A stretch of 64,000 nt of DNA from Camillea tinctor (GCA_022578605.1 MU394056.1:496001-560000), one strand, 5' to 3'; numbered from the stretch's first letter, positions 45,613-58,107 are shown. The notes: generated from the sequence alone by a model not told the origin. Numbers and translations: made by a program.

Positions 45613-46860
45613 GTTGGAACAGATTGTTACTCCGAGATGGGAGCTAAACCGGGTCTCGAGTTACTAAACGGTCATCTCCAATAAGTCTACGACTGGGAGT
45701 TTTCCCGAGATATATACATATATAGCCCGCAATTCCTACGGCGGCTCAATCGAACAGACCTGGGTTTGGGACCTTGCACCTCCGCACGGCACTTGTAGCA
45801 AGAACCGCACTCGGATAAAAGTTCATTTACGCGACCAATGATAGTTGTGTCTTATATATACCCGTGTAAATCACCTCAGCAAATCATGGCATGCTTGAGA
45901 TATATTGAGGGACGGGAGATGCATCCACCTTGGATGGAGGTTCGGCAGAGGCTCTCGAGAGTATCGCTTATTGAGCAAGCTTTCTTGAACGCCCGAGATG
46001 CAAACTAATTCTAAGGTTGGTCTGTAGAGTGCTTTTTGCCCCCCTGTATCAATATAGTATTCAAGCTACCAACTACTATAATCATCCTGCGGGTGGCAAG
46101 AGAAATATAATTTCTGCATGTGCCCCGGATAAAGGGGGCTTCTTGGCGGTAGTTGCATCCAACACACATTCTATAGCCATGCTTCTCTTTTGGGTTGTAG
46201 GTCTGGATAGATTATCTCGAAGCAGGCACAGAATAATGGTTCTCCTTTACTATAGGTTATTATGTAAATTACGTGGTGTTGCTATTACTATTTAGGACTT
46301 GGCCAGCACTGCTGTGACTTTGTTCCATCGACGTCTTGTGCAATATTATTGCTCTTATCACACAAGATTAGCCGAACTTACCTAAATAACTGAACAGTGG
46401 ACCTAAACCATCTCCTATATTTTATACCTAGGTTCTAATTTCTTACATAATAATTAATTATTTCCTATAGAGGTAATAGATAGATCCATAGTGCAGACTC
46501 AAATGTTTTGTTACATAAGAGTGATGGAAGGGTGTGTGTAGGGTAGGTTACGTAAGTAATCTAACCTGTGTCACGTGGTTACGAGTTAAAGAGCTTCGCG
46601 TCCAAACGCGTCACCTTACATTTTTATCGCCAAGGCCAAGACTTAGATTTCTAACTAAGACCAAGACTAAGGCCAAAACCATCCGATAACTAATCCTATC
46701 ACATCACCATTCTTCTTACTCTTAATTAACTTCAACGCTACCTTTCATGTTGCCCAATTAACTGTCACATGCCCACTTTAAGCAATTAGTGTAACTTGAT
46801 GCAGGACTGGGAGGACTTGGTGCAGAACTTGCAAGGAGATCGCTACGACACATCATCACT
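45613..46860. other. Divergent promoter region tyrosinase / APN1
   Basis: 1.25 kb, AT-rich, without a credible ORF. Near APN1 it has CACGTG and ACGCGT (listed separately) and a GGCCAAGAC/AAGACCAAGACT simple-sequence stretch at about 46630-46680. Confidence 0.55.
46572..46611. promoter_or_regulatory. CACGTG and ACGCGT boxes upstream of APN1
   Basis: CACGTG at 46572-46577 and ACGCGT at 46606-46611, 250-290 bp before the APN1 ATG. Candidate bHLH and MBF sites; inferred only. Confidence 0.35.
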
Positions 46861-48287
46861 ATGCCTCCTCGCCAATCAGCTCGGACAGCTAAGAAATCGA
46901 CAACGGAGATAACCACGGCCAAGAACAAGGTTACGAAGCGCAAGGCAGCCGAGTCCGTCTCCGACGACGACGAGCCTGTCAACGAGGTGCCCAAAGATAC
47001 CAAGAAGCGGAAGACGACCGCCAAGGGAAAACCCGACGAGACCATGGCTCTAGCTGAGCGGACCGCTATCACGGCATTGAAGAAGTCTATGTACATCGGT
47101 GCACATGTGAGTAGTGCAGGAGGTTAGTGATCACCTAATGAATTACGAATCTTGCTCTTGGCTAACCTGATCTCTTCTCTCCCCCCCCTTCCCCTTCCCC
47201 TATAGGCGTGCAGAATTCTATAAGCAATGCTGTCCAGATCGGCGCCAACGCCTTCGCCCTCTTCCTCAAATCACAGCGCAAATGGGTCAACCCGCCCATC
47301 GCCCCCGAGGCCCGCGACGGGTTCCGCTCGCTGTCCAAGGAGCACAAGTTCGAAGTACACAAGCACTGTCTGCCGCACGGATCTTATCTAGTGAACCTGG
47401 CAGCGGCCGAGAAAGAGAAGGCAGACCAGGCCTACGGCGCATTCCTCGACGACCTGCAGCGGTGCGAGCAGCTTGGCGTCAAGCTGTACAACTTCCACCC
47501 GGGCAACACCAATGGCGACACCAAGGCGAATGCCATCCAGCGCATCGCCACGCAATTGAACAAGTCGCACCGCGCTACCAGCACCGTCATCACCGTGCTC
47601 GAGAACATGGCTGGGCAGGGCAACGTCGTGGGTGCGACTTTCGAGGACTTGCGTGATATTATCGCGCGGGTCGACGACAAGGAGCGTGTGGGCGTCTGCA
47701 TTGACACCTGCCACGCCTTCGCCGCGGGTTATGACCTGCGGGCCCCCGAGGCCTTCGCTAAGACCATGTCCGAGTTCGCCGACGTGGTGGGCGGCAAGTA
47801 CCTCAAGGCCTTCCACCTGAACGACAGCAAGGCACCCTTCCAGTCGCACCGCGACCTACACGCCAACATTGGGACGGGGTTCCTGGGCCTGCGCGCCTTC
47901 CACAACATCATGAACCATACCGCCAGCGGTGATGATGGCGTCTCCTTCGAGGGCCTGCCTATGATCCTCGAGACGCCCATTGACAAGAAGGACCCTGTCA
48001 GTGGCAAGACCGTCGAGGACAAGCAGGTCTGGGCCGACGAAATCAAGCTTCTGGAGAGTCTTATTGGGATGGACCCAGAAAGTGATGAGTTCAAGGCCCT
48101 CGAGACGCGGCTACAGGCTGAGGGCGCCGGCGAGCGGGCCAAGATCCAGGACCAGGTTGACCGCAAGGATGCCAAAGATGCGAAGAAGAAGACTACTACT
48201 ACTACTACTAAGAAGAAGGCTGCGAGCCAGCCTCGAGGTAGGAAGTCCAAAAAGGCAGAGACCTCGGACGAGGAAGATTCAGAATAG
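46861..48287 (+). CDS. APN1: AP endonuclease 1 (endonuclease IV family)
   Basis: Two exons: 46861-47122 and 47206-48287. The 83-nt intron has a GTTAGT donor and CTATAG acceptor and splits a glycine codon. The product is 447 aa. A basic, disordered N-terminus of about 80 residues with KRK clusters precedes the TIM barrel. Zinc-site segments of endonuclease IV are present: GAHVSSAGG, NFHPGN, LENMAG, CIDTCHAFAAGYD, FHLNDSK, HRDLHANIGTG and LETP. The enzyme cuts DNA 5' to abasic sites and removes 3' blocking groups, following glycosylases such as OGG1. The C-terminus is a Lys-rich tail with a Thr6 run encoded by an (ACT)n repeat (about 48192-48212) and then acidic residues; the KKK/RGRKSKK patches could direct nuclear import. 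It is convergent with BUB1. Confidence 0.97.
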
Positions 48288-49067
48288 ACTTAAACGATTC
48301 TGGTTTTTGAGACGGTGAAGAGAGATACCAACGAGGAAAAGTCAAGGAAGGGAGGAGCGTGAATGTTTCTTTTTCTATAGGACTTTGCTTGGATTCGGCA
48401 CCTTTTTTTTTTTTTACGGCCATGCGTCGTTCATTGCCAAGGGTAAAAAATGAATAAATCAGGGGGAAGCTAGGCGTTCTAAAGGACGGTATTAGGTATG
48501 TGATAGGTAAAGAAACCTGGGTAGATATAATGTGTATGTGTATATGTAAAGGAAAAAGAATAAAAGTGAAATCTTGTGTGCAGGAGAAGAAGCCAAATGA
48601 TTCAAGTCCTCTTCCTCTCCCCCTCCCCCCTATTTGCGACAGCTTCATAAACTCCCATCACCATCACTTATTACCACTCATCACCCATGAATCATATCAC
48701 ATGTCTATAGTAAAAGAAAGAAAAAAAAAGAAGAGGGTAGAGATAATATGTATAAATAAAAAACGAAGAAAAAGAATATAAAGTAGAGTAAAAAGTAACG
48801 AGGAAGGAAACGAAGAAGAAAAAAAGAAAATCTTAAAGCTCATTTCATCTTGTTAAATCATTTAGTTTCCCCCTCCCCTGTCTTTCTCCTTTCTCTTCCT
48901 TCCCTCTTTCCCGGACCGTGGAGAGACGTATGAACGAACGAACGAACGAATGGATATAATAGTATAAAACACTCCTTTTTTCAACGCCCCCTTCCCCCCT
49001 TCGAGCCAACTCTATGCAGCATTAATCTCATTTGCATTTCTTCTCCTTATCCCCTGTCATTCTTTAT
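48288..49067. other. Convergent 3' region APN1 / BUB1
   Basis: 780 bp of A-rich and CT-rich simple sequence between facing stop codons. No ORF worth reporting. A GAAC tetranucleotide repeat lies near 48931-48949. Confidence 0.6.
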
Positions 49068-52000
49068 TCAATGTCTCTTCTTCGCCATACCTTCCACCCT
49101 CGCCATGAGGCCCCGCAGTCCGACGCCCTTCTCGCAATTCGCCTCGAGCCAAGCCTCCATGCGCTCCCTCGCGCGCCTGAGGCCGCGCGTGACCGGCAGC
49201 GTCCCCTCCGCGTCCGCGTCCGCATCCGCAGCGGGGCGCGACGCGGGGTTGAGCAGGAGATCGAAGAGGTCGGCCCAAAGGTCGGTCTGCCAGTAGCGCT
49301 TGAGGGACTCGCGGATGCGGTAGCGGCGGCCGGCGCCGGTGCCGAGGCCGCCCTGGTCGGCGCGCGCCGTGTCGATGTACTTGCCGAAGAGCAGGCAGTG
49401 CACGATGCCGGCGAGGCCGTGGTAGTCGATGTGCCAGGACCAGGGGCGGCCCTCGCGCATCTCGGCGCAGTCGGCGGCCGTGGTCTTCCAGTCGGCGACG
49501 AACCGGACGCCCGGGGCGAAAGCGCGCATGTCGATGCCGCGGCCGAAGTCGATCAGCACGACGCCGCGGGAGGACCAGCCGCCCGAGCCGTCGGCGCGCC
49601 ACTGGGGGGACAGGGCCGACGACGCGGCGAGGTGGTGGTCGAGCCGCAGCAGGCAGTTGTCCACTTTGAGGTCGCCGTGCAGGATCTGCTTCGCATGCAG
49701 GGCCTCGACGGTGCGCAGCAGCTCCACGGTGAAGAACATGGCGAGGGGCTCGTCCATGACGCCCGACGGCTCGCCGCGGAAGAAGTTGACCACGTCGAGC
49801 AGCGTGCCGTGCGCGTAGTAGGGCAGGAACAGGAACCCGTCGTCCTGGTACAGGTGCAGCTCGTGCGCTGGCGATATCGATGCCGTGGCGCGGTGCTGCG
49901 GCCCTAGCCGCGACGCCGCCAGCCGCATCATGTGGAACTCCCAGACCGAAGGCGGCTGCTCCATCTTGAGCGCCTCGAGCGGTGCGCGGCGCGTCGTCGC
50001 GAAGGCGCCCTTGCCCATGGCGACGGGTGGCGCGTTCTCGTCGTTCTCTTCGGCTTCGGGGGCCGAGTTCTCGACGAGGTAGACGGGTGCGAAGGCCCCG
50101 GCGCCGAGCTCGCGCTTCAGCGTGTACTCGCCCATGAGCTCGGGGAACTCGAGTACAACGGGGCTATTCGGGGAGGTGTTTCTATCCGTGCTGTTCCTTC
50201 CCGCCTTGCTTACGATTTTAGCAAACTTACGGATCTCGGCACCTCGCTCGGATCTCTCGTTGCGGTGGTCGTAGAAACCTGAGTAAGAGCTAAGAGGCGG
50301 ATGCATATTTTTGAGGATTTCATCTCGGATGAGAGTGTCGACTGGATTGCATTGTGTCTCCTTGATGATAGGCCCCTTGGGTATTGGCTTAGCTTTAGAG
50401 TCTTGTAGAACGGAAAATGGCTTGCTCTTCTGAAGAAGGGGCTGGGCGATCTTAACCGGAGAACGGGAATTGCTGAGGATCTCCCGCAGGGGGCTGCTAA
50501 GGGGCTCAAAATCTTCATCATCTTCCTCCTCATCGGTCGCCATTTCCAGCGAGCTCTTCTTAACAGGCGTCTTGGTGTTGAAGTATGGGGGCTTAGCCGC
50601 AGTGATCACAAGGGACGACTCTGTTCGTTCCGTAATGGGGGTCATGAACGGCAGGCGGTTATTAGCCACCTCGGCCGGGTCCCTATAAGGCCGCGTAGGT
50701 GGTTCATAATCCTCAGGCGGGATCGGGATGAATCTGGTTCTAGTTCTGGGAGGCGAGTCTTCCGGGGTAGGAGCGTTGTCGTGGTAGTGTCTGGTAGCAT
50801 CATCATCCTCATCACTCATCTCAGACTGCTCAGGATCACGTGTGTCGATTAGATCTGACATGACTGTGTCGTTTTCATCGTCATCGTCATCTTCCGTCTC
50901 GCCACCAGCTTTGGGAAGATGCTTCTGTGCTGTGAAGTCAGACCACTCGCTAACGCTCTTGTCGTCATCGTCACCAGCTTCGCTTAGAGCTATTTGTCGT
51001 GTGGTGCCGGTGCTTTCCCCACCACTAGTGTAGTCGCCTTCCGTCATGTAGTCATCCTCATCGCTCTCAGCATCCTCTTCAGCCGTCTTGAGAGGAGCGT
51101 TAAAGAGCTCGTAGATCTCGTCCGTTGCCGCCCTTGTGTGCATCGTCATGGTAGGCTCAGATGTTGAGGTTGCACTCTTTTTCTTTATCTTGGGGCCTGA
51201 AGGAGAATCGAGTTTTGCCTTGACTGTAGGGGTGGAGATGTTAGAACGGCCGTCATCCCAAGTTTTCAAGTTTCGTGAGCGAAGGAAGGAAGGAATGAGT
51301 AAGTGCACAGGTAGGATGGTTGAGGAGGAAGGGGGTGCGTCTGTGTGTATGTATCTGTGTATATGGACTTACTGATTTGTGTCTCGTTCACTTCCATGAC
51401 CTTCTTCCTACTTTTGCTCTTGGTCGATTTTGGCTGCTCCTTGATTGCGCCGTTCTCGTCGAGCATCAATGCATCCTGGTGCACGCGTAACTTTTCTACT
51501 TTTCGGCTGAGCAGATCTACTGGAGGTGAGTTCTCGTCGGCAGGCACGTGTCGTTCGTCGACCACGCTCTCATTATCCCAACAGACATTTAACCACCCTC
51601 TGCTTGCCGCCCACAGCTCCTCGAAGCTGAGCTCCGTTCCCGGCTCCTCCGGAGTAGGATATACGGCCTCGAGGTTGACATATATTCTTTCCCTCTTACC
51701 ACTCTGGGGGTTGACAATCACTTGGTGCTTTGATGGAGCAATTACAATATGGGATTCTGCTATTCTTGCTAAGTTCTGAAATACACAAAGGCGCAGCCGG
51801 CAACCAATTAGTCCTATTTTAATCAACAATGGGCAATTGCTGAAACAGAGGGGAAATTTCTTTAGCTTACCGGATCCCTGAATATCGCCATCTTGGGTCC
51901 GTTGCTTTTCTTCACCGATGTCTTCAACGTCTCTCCCGCCCACGGCTTCGCTTCCATTACGTTTTCCTTCTTACGATCTGCCAGCGATCCAATTGAATCC

Positions 52001-52866
52001 CAACCCTTTCCACCTTCCGGCATCGACGACATAGCGGGCGCAGTTGAGTTTGTGTCCGAGAAAATAGCCAATTTCGATTTCCCGGGCTTCGATGATGAGC
52101 CACCCACCCCAGCGTTTGGTCTTGGGGCCTGAGGGTCTGCAGCCCGTGCTGCTGCGGCAGCGTAAGGGTCGATTTTAGCACCGAGGGCAGGCCGTACACT
52201 TGGAAGGGCTGGAGAGGACGGGCCGTCTTCTGATGTGCTTGGGGTTTGCGCTCGCCTCTGCTCGAACTCTCCAAACTTGCGGATCAATCTCGATGCCGGC
52301 CGTGCCTCGCGTTCGATTCCTAGTTTGTACACTTCTTCCGCCTGAGGCCAGCGACCGGCACTCTCAAGCCAGGCGGCGTACTCTTCGTAGAAGAGAGCTA
52401 GGCCTTCTCCAATGCCGTGACGGGATAGGAAAACGTAGGTTTCTCGAGGAGAGTCGGAGAAGAATCGGATGTAGTTCAGCCACAGCTTTAGGTATCGGGG
52501 ATCGTTCTTGTACTGCGGCGAGCCGATGAACGCCTTGGTGGCACGCTCGAGGAGGGTGTGGAGTTGGGATTGGGGGGTAGCTTGGGCAGACGGATACGCG
52601 TCAAAGGTCCACCTCACATAACGATCGAAGATGTCGAGGGGGTCATCCGACTCGGACAGATTGGCGACTTCGGCCTCGTACTCGGCTCTAATGCAATCGT
52701 TGATATTTTTGGTGTCTGATGGTGTTGGTGTTGCTAGTTTCTGGAGGGGCGAAGGTGATGAGAAGACTTCGGCGAGTTTTCTAGCCGATCGTCCTCCGGG
52801 CAGGGACTGAATGTTCTCCTTCTGCCCCTCAATTACGTCGAAGTCGATGAGATCGCCGGATGTCAT
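49068..52866 (-). CDS. BUB1: Spindle checkpoint kinase BUB1 (MadBub type)
   Basis: Three exons on the minus strand: 52866-51871, 51775-51373 and 51223-49068, giving 1184 aa. The second intron (149 nt) is fixed by a TTCTAAC branch site and CTACAG acceptor; nearer AGs would leave 32 nt or less. The N-terminus has the Mad3/BUB1 TPR region (about residues 60-215, with YLKLWLNYIRF). KEN boxes occur at 16-18 and 300-302. A Bub3-binding GLEBS-like segment (ELSFEELWAAS) lies near 380-390. The middle is acidic and disordered, with a conserved-looking EIYELFNAPL motif. The C-terminal kinase starts at EYTLKRELGAGAFAPVYL; its catalytic loop is HGDLKVDN (D984) and its DFG aspartate is D1025. The protein delays anaphase until kinetochores attach. 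Carrying both KEN boxes and an apparently intact kinase, it combines Mad3 and Bub1 features. Codons in the kinase half are very GC-rich. Confidence 0.94.
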
Positions 52867-53744
52867 TTTTTTTTTGGTATATAAATCCCAAAAGGCGATG
52901 TCAACAACGGGGTATATAGTTAAAGTGCCGTATAAAAATTGGGACGGTAGAGTAAAAAAAAAGACACAAAAAAAGAAAAGGTCTGTGATGTTAGTTGTCA
53001 AAATTACAGATAAGGTGAGTCAACCCGCAGTGGGTTTAAGTGTGGGTGTGGAGCGGTAGATGAACGTGGTCCGTTTGTTGCGGGTTTGTTGACGGTACTT
53101 GTTTTGATTGCAACCTTTTATCGTTTGTTGCTTTGACAACAGATTTTGTGGGAGAGTGGGAAGAGTGAAGAGTGGGGCGTTTGTGGCTTGACTTACCATT
53201 TCATCCCAACTTCAGCCACAATTCAGTATAGTACTAACCTGGAAGCATATCATGCTCTCCCCATCACATAACGTTGTCAATCCGCTCTAGTGTGCTACAG
53301 GTTTAATTGTTATTTTAAATGAACATAATGCATAATGCTATGTATTCTCGTTACTAAAAATTAGCCAGGTATGTGGTCTCTCTGTCATGCAGCTGTAAAC
53401 TAATACAGACCTAGGTGCATATCTAGGTACTCAAGCTAAGGAGCTTCCGGTATATTGTAATTATGTCTGTCATGATGTTCGATATGGTAATAGAAAACAA
53501 ATAAGCAGTAAAGCTTACAAGTGTAGGATACATACCAACAGAGTGCGACATGATATCTTTCATATAAGCTACCCAGCTAGCATTCTGATCCTAAGTCCTC
53601 GCCAATGTTTTCAAGCACACAACCCCCTTTTCACCATATAGAAGAGTCCTTTCCAAAATGCTACAGAAACAACAACCACTAGATATACACAGTGTAGAGG
53701 CAAGCACGCAGCGTTAAATCATCTTACCGCACCCCCCTCTCCCC
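52867..53744. other. BUB1 promoter and 3' region of the TENA gene
   Basis: 878 bp, A/T-rich near the BUB1 start, without a credible ORF. No ACGCGT was seen here. Confidence 0.55.
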
Positions 53745-54524
53745 TTAAGCAACAACCATCGGCCAGAAACCCTCCTCCAGCACAAGCACCTTCTTATACA
53801 GCGCCATCGCGCCCGCCGCGGCCATCTCGCCCGTGACCTCGTCCTGGTCAGCCGCATACGCATCCAGACACTCCCCTACCTCCTCAACAAAACCCCTAAA
53901 CTGGTCGGACGTCCAGTTCGGGATGAACTCCCTCCGCAGCGCACCCCCATCTAGATCCTTATCCGCCTGCACATCCGCCCCCGTACCCTGCCCCCGCGCA
54001 TACGTCCACGCATCCAGATACACCCTCTCGGTAGCCCACAGCACCGTAAGCCCATCCACCAGCGTCCGGCCGGGGTCCCCCCCCGCGCCAAACGAGTCGA
54101 ACAGCTCCACGTACCCGCGCGTCGCAGGCGCGGGGCCGAAGCTCTCGGGGGCCGTCCGGCCGAGCGCCGTGGGACACCCGGCGGCCGCCAGGTCGAGGCC
54201 GTAGGTCCTGGCGGTGTCCTCGAAGAAGCGCAGCTCGCGGGTGATCTCCGCGAGGCACGTCTGCAGAAGAGCCAAGATGCGGGCGGGGAGGGGGTCGCCG
54301 CCCGTCGGTTCGGGGGGCAGGTGCACGCGCGAGATGAGGCCCCCGATGAAGCGCACGTAAGCTTGCGCGTACAGGCGGTCCTGCGACAGCCAGCGGCTCA
54401 GGAGCTCGCGGGGCAGGCGCCCCTGGCCGGCGAGCTCGAGGAACTGGCTCTTGGTCGCGCGCTGGTGGAGGTCTGCCGTCTCGGGGCTCGAGAGCAGATA
54501 CGCCGTCATTGATGGTTTGTCCAT
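53745..54524 (-). CDS. TENA/THI-4 family protein (heme-oxygenase-like fold)
   Basis: Intronless, 259 aa, starting MDKPSMTAYLL. The opening block has FLELAGQGRLPRELLSRWLSQD followed by YAQAYVRFIGGL, typical of the first helices of TENA/THI-4 proteins. FFEDTARTYGLDL and later WATERVYLDAWTYA continue the helical bundle. It ends in LYKKVLVLEEGFW, a C-terminal helix usual for the family. Members with an active-site cysteine hydrolyse thiamin breakdown products for salvage. Cysteines are present at TCLAE, AAGCP and GECLD, but I cannot say that any one is catalytic, so the activity is open. Codon use is very GC-rich. A second in-frame ATG at codon 6 is an alternative start. It lies downstream of U2AF65 on the same strand, separated by nearly 1 kb. 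Confidence 0.85.
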   Translation of the reverse strand: MDKPSMTAYLLSSPETADLHQRATKSQFLELAGQGRLPRELLSRWLSQDRLYAQAYVRFIGGLISRVHLPPEPTGGDPLPARILALLQTCLAEITRELRFFEDTARTYGLDLAAAGCPTALGRTAPESFGPAPATRGYVELFDSFGAGGDPGRTLVDGLTVLWATERVYLDAWTYARGQGTGADVQADKDLDGGALRREFIPNWTSDQFRGFVEEVGECLDAYAADQDEVTGEMAAAGAMALYKKVLVLEEGFWPMVVA

Positions 54525-54611
54525 GGTGGTAAGTAAGTACCAAGTAGAACAGTGTCTTGCTTCTCTAGAAACTGGACTTTGAAACTTGAGTTTGTTCCTA
54601 ACTCGGGCGAA

Positions 54612-54648
<37 letters not shown>

Positions 54649-55498
54649 GTCGCAGGATTGAAAAAAACAACAACAAAAAAGGGTTAGATCGTGAACTAGA
54701 TGGTTTTTTTTTAAACGTCCCAAAGTCTTGAAGAGCATATATGTAGCACCTATGTTATAACCACTGCATGGATAGAAACTTCTAGTTTCAATTGGGGAAA
54801 TAAAGCAAAGCCAAAAGCCCCAACTTGATTCTAAATATTTGACGTAATAATGTGATCATCTCAACATTTAATATCGACGAGCTCAACTATTGGCACCATT
54901 CGAGCAAATAGAACACACCAAGAATACTCCTTACTACCTGGGTTAGCTGGGCACCTACCTAATTCTATTGAGGCCTAAAGGCGTTAGTAGAATATGTGTA
55001 ATGCCTTGACCAAATAAGTATGTACCCCTTTACCCCCTTTTTGTTTCCCTCTTTCCCTCGTATAATACTTTTTCCATGGTTATAACAAGACACGCATTGT
55101 TCGTAAATCAACATTAACACTGGCAAGAAACACTGGACGAAATCCAGTGATCTAAGTTTTGAAAATGATCAAATGTAGTAAGTAATATGGTACGATGAAT
55201 ATAGGGGGTGGCGGCGTATTAGTTGTGCGACAAGTACACAGAGGTAAGGGCTAGGTATCATATCTGGCAAGAATAATAAGGGGGGGCTTTCAACGACAGT
55301 TACTATTGAATCGTCTCATTAGCTGTCTCGCCCAACGCCAATTTCGCATGAGGTCCTATGTAATACATTTTTGTTTTGGTTGAGCCTATATGGTAGCTCT
55401 TTTCTGCTTTGCTTTGCTCGCGCTGCTGTCCGGACAGGTCAAACTGCCATACCCAATACTGCGAAATGGTTAACAAACCTCTTTTCTTTTCTGTTCTT
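54525..55498. other. Intergenic TENA gene / U2AF65
   Basis: About 970 bp without a credible ORF. It has an uninterrupted T28 run at 54615-54642, about 90 bp before the TENA start, which reads as A-rich in transcript sense. Confidence 0.55.
54615..54642. repeat. Poly(T) run, 28 bases
   Basis: Uninterrupted T28 on the plus strand in the TENA gene promoter or leader. Confidence 0.95.
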
Positions 55499-57486
55499 TT
55501 ACCACGCTCCAACTTCAAAGTTCTCCTATAATAGATTGTTAGCCTTAGTCGGTTAGCACATCGGGCGCGTATCTTTACCTCTGGGAAGTATGTGGTCACG
55601 ACAGTCCTATCAGCAAATTTCCGTCCTGCCAGTGCTTGTAAAGCCTTCTTGGCTGATTCCGCAGAGTCGTATTTAACGTAAATCTTACCAACACCTGCGG
55701 ATTGTCGACTTCCTCCTGTGGGCCTGGGCACCTTGAGGCCCACGATCTGACCGTACTTAGAGCATTCCTCTTGGACGTCCTCGCAGATTTCTATTGCAGT
55801 TAGTTTCGGGGATTATCAACAAGAATAGTAACGGCTGTTTTCTGCCCACCTTCATAGTCATCGCCATCCATCAGCTCTTCTGGCGTCACCATATTGAGTA
55901 GCTGCAGCACACAACTCTCCTCCGAGTCAGTAGCCGTGGTTCCTGCGAGCATGGACATTGCGTTCACGCCCATTTCAATACCAGCAACCTGGGTGATGCC
56001 GATGCTAGCCTTTTGTACTTTGAGGTTTTTATCGCCAATAACCATGCCATTCAGGCCTTGTATTGCGATCTCTGTTGCAGCAGGATCAACAAATTCACAG
56101 AACGCAACTCCCTGAGAAGAGTTAGCTACCTTTTTGTCCCTTCACCTTGCCTTCATGCTTGAAGAATAACTTACCCGAGATTCTTCTGTACTACTGTCCT
56201 TGACTAGGACCAATGCCTTGAGCTCTCCAAAGGACACGAGCAGTTCCATGACTTGCTCTTCAGTAAGATAAGGAGGAAGGCTTGAAATGCTGATCTTGTT
56301 AGGAGTATCAACCACCACCTTAGAAACCATGCCGTGTTCATATGGCGTGTCATCGGCGATAGCTGGCACGATATAATCCTTGGGTCGTTGGATCTTGAGG
56401 CCGCCTCCGCTGCTGTTGGCTGCACCGTTTGTAGAATCATCGGCTTCCATAGAGATACCATCAAATGCAAGGGCGACTGTAGCTTCTGATGCATGTCTAA
56501 ACTCTAGAAGGGCAAAAGTCTGATCCCGAGAGATCTGACAGAGGACACAAGGATCTGTGCTCTCGATAACATTAAGACCATTGAGTTGGAGGTTGAAGAA
56601 GGTCATAACGCTCTCTTCGGTAGAGCCAGGAGGGAGGTTGTAAACAAGAAGTCTCTTGCTCTGACGTGAATTGCTGGGCTTCAACAATGCACTGTTAACA
56701 GCACCACCGGGCTGGTTCATGAATGCTTGAAGCTTCGTCGGGTCCATAGGTTGTTGGCGAGGAGCTCCGGGGAGAGGGAACATGCCGGAGAGCTTAGCTT
56801 GCTCAGCCGTGACATTCTCATAGCCAGGAGGCTTGATATCCCATTGAGTCATGCGACGCTTACGCTCGAGAATGGGGATAACATTAGTGAGGTCGGGAGT
56901 CGGTTCTCGCTTCTTCGGGGGAGGAGTGGCACTACGAGCTCGACGGTTCTGGGCAAAGAGATCATCATCCCGGTTTCGTTCATCTCGGGCAGCCCGATCA
57001 GTGCGATCGCCACGATCCCGTCGGTCACCACGGCGATCGTCAAACAAGTCGCGATCGCGTCGAGGCGGCCTAGCATCATCGCGACGGTGGTCTCTTCGAG
57101 AACCGCGGTCGCGATCCCAGTCCCTCTCTCTACGGTCCCGACCGCCGCCTCCGCCTCCTCCTCCTCCATACCGGTCTTCGCGCTCACGGTCGCGGTGGCT
57201 ACGGCTCGAGGCATAAGCATCTTCATCTCTGGCATCGCGATGGGAACGACGTGGCGATCTGCTGCGTCTCCGGTCTCGCCGATCGCCTCGGTCTCGACGG
57301 TCGTCACGAGAAGGATAGTCACGAGATGAGCCATGGCGGCCATCTAGATGCAGGTAAATTTAGTTAGAAGATGGATTAATGTGGAAGGAAACACTTGAGC
57401 ATTGAGGTCAAAGAAGAAGAAAAGAAAAAAAGAAAAAGAGAGGGTTGGGTAAACTGACCTCGGGACGAATAACTGTCACCGTTCAT
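55499..57486 (-). CDS. U2AF2: U2 snRNP auxiliary factor large subunit (U2AF65)
   Basis: Five exons on the minus strand: 57486-57459, 57343-56175, 56111-55850, 55790-55579 and 55525-55499, giving 565 aa. The first exon is 28 nt and the last 27 nt (ENFEVGAW then stop, the expected end). All phases agree. The first about 150 residues are Arg/Asp/Ser-rich (RS-like), with a Gly8 run. A tryptophan ligand motif (RRMTQWDIKPPGYE, W177) matches the U2AF35-binding peptide. RRM1 starts near 239 (KRLLVYNLPPG), RRM2 near 360 (KISISSLPPYL), and the C-terminal UHM near 465-560. The protein binds the polypyrimidine tract at 3' splice sites, and its UHM contacts SF1 and SF3B1. The serine-aspartate RD repeats vary the usual RS pattern. 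It is divergent from OGG1. Confidence 0.95.
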
Positions 57487-58107
57487 GATGGCAGATTGGT
57501 AGATGGGAGAAATAACAGATTAAAAAAATGAACAGAAAAGAAAAAAGAAAAGGAAAATCCTAGATCACAAATGATAATATGATGCGACAATGAGATGAAG
57601 GGAAGAAAAGAGCTTGGGAGAGGAGAAATCAAGCTCCGAGATTTTGAGGATTGAGCTGCGACGCTGCAAGTCTAGTACTTAGAAATCCAGTAGTTATCAA
57701 CAGCAAGCGGGCGAGGCTGGAGAAATAAATTCAATGTTAAGAATTTTTGGTTGGTCCAGGTTGAACAAGAAGAGAGAAGCTTGGGCTTGGGCAAGTTTGA
57801 GAGACCTTAGCTACTTGCACTGTTCGTGTTAAGCCTAATAGGGTCTAGTGCTTTTAGGCCTGTCGGGACATGCATTAGCGCCGTCCAGTTAGCATGCTTC
57901 TCAACCGGCTCTCAACAAGCAGCCTATCGTGTTATTAGTTGTAGTTACCTCAATTACCTATTACAGGAACAGCCTCCTTAGCAACTTACCAGACATCTCC
58001 TAAATCAGTGCCTTTAAGGTTATCTCGTTCTATATATATTTGATCTAGCCCTTTCCTAGAGTTGAGTAGTTAAGTGCTTATCCTAAGGTCAGGAGGTAGG
58101 AAGAAGT
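57487..58107. other. Divergent promoter region U2AF65 / OGG1
   Basis: 621 bp with no credible ORF and no ACGCGT. The U2AF65 side is A-rich on the plus strand (T-rich leader in transcript sense). Confidence 0.55.

Noticed and set aside
49032..49907. 291-codon plus-strand ORF opposite the BUB1 kinase domain
   Set aside because: It is the antisense shadow of very GC-rich coding sequence, has Ala/Gly/Arg/Val-biased composition and matches nothing known.
51341..51372. Roughly 30-nt BUB1 intron 2
   Set aside because: Too short. The CTACAG acceptor at 51224-51225 with a TTCTAAC branch site fits phase and length.
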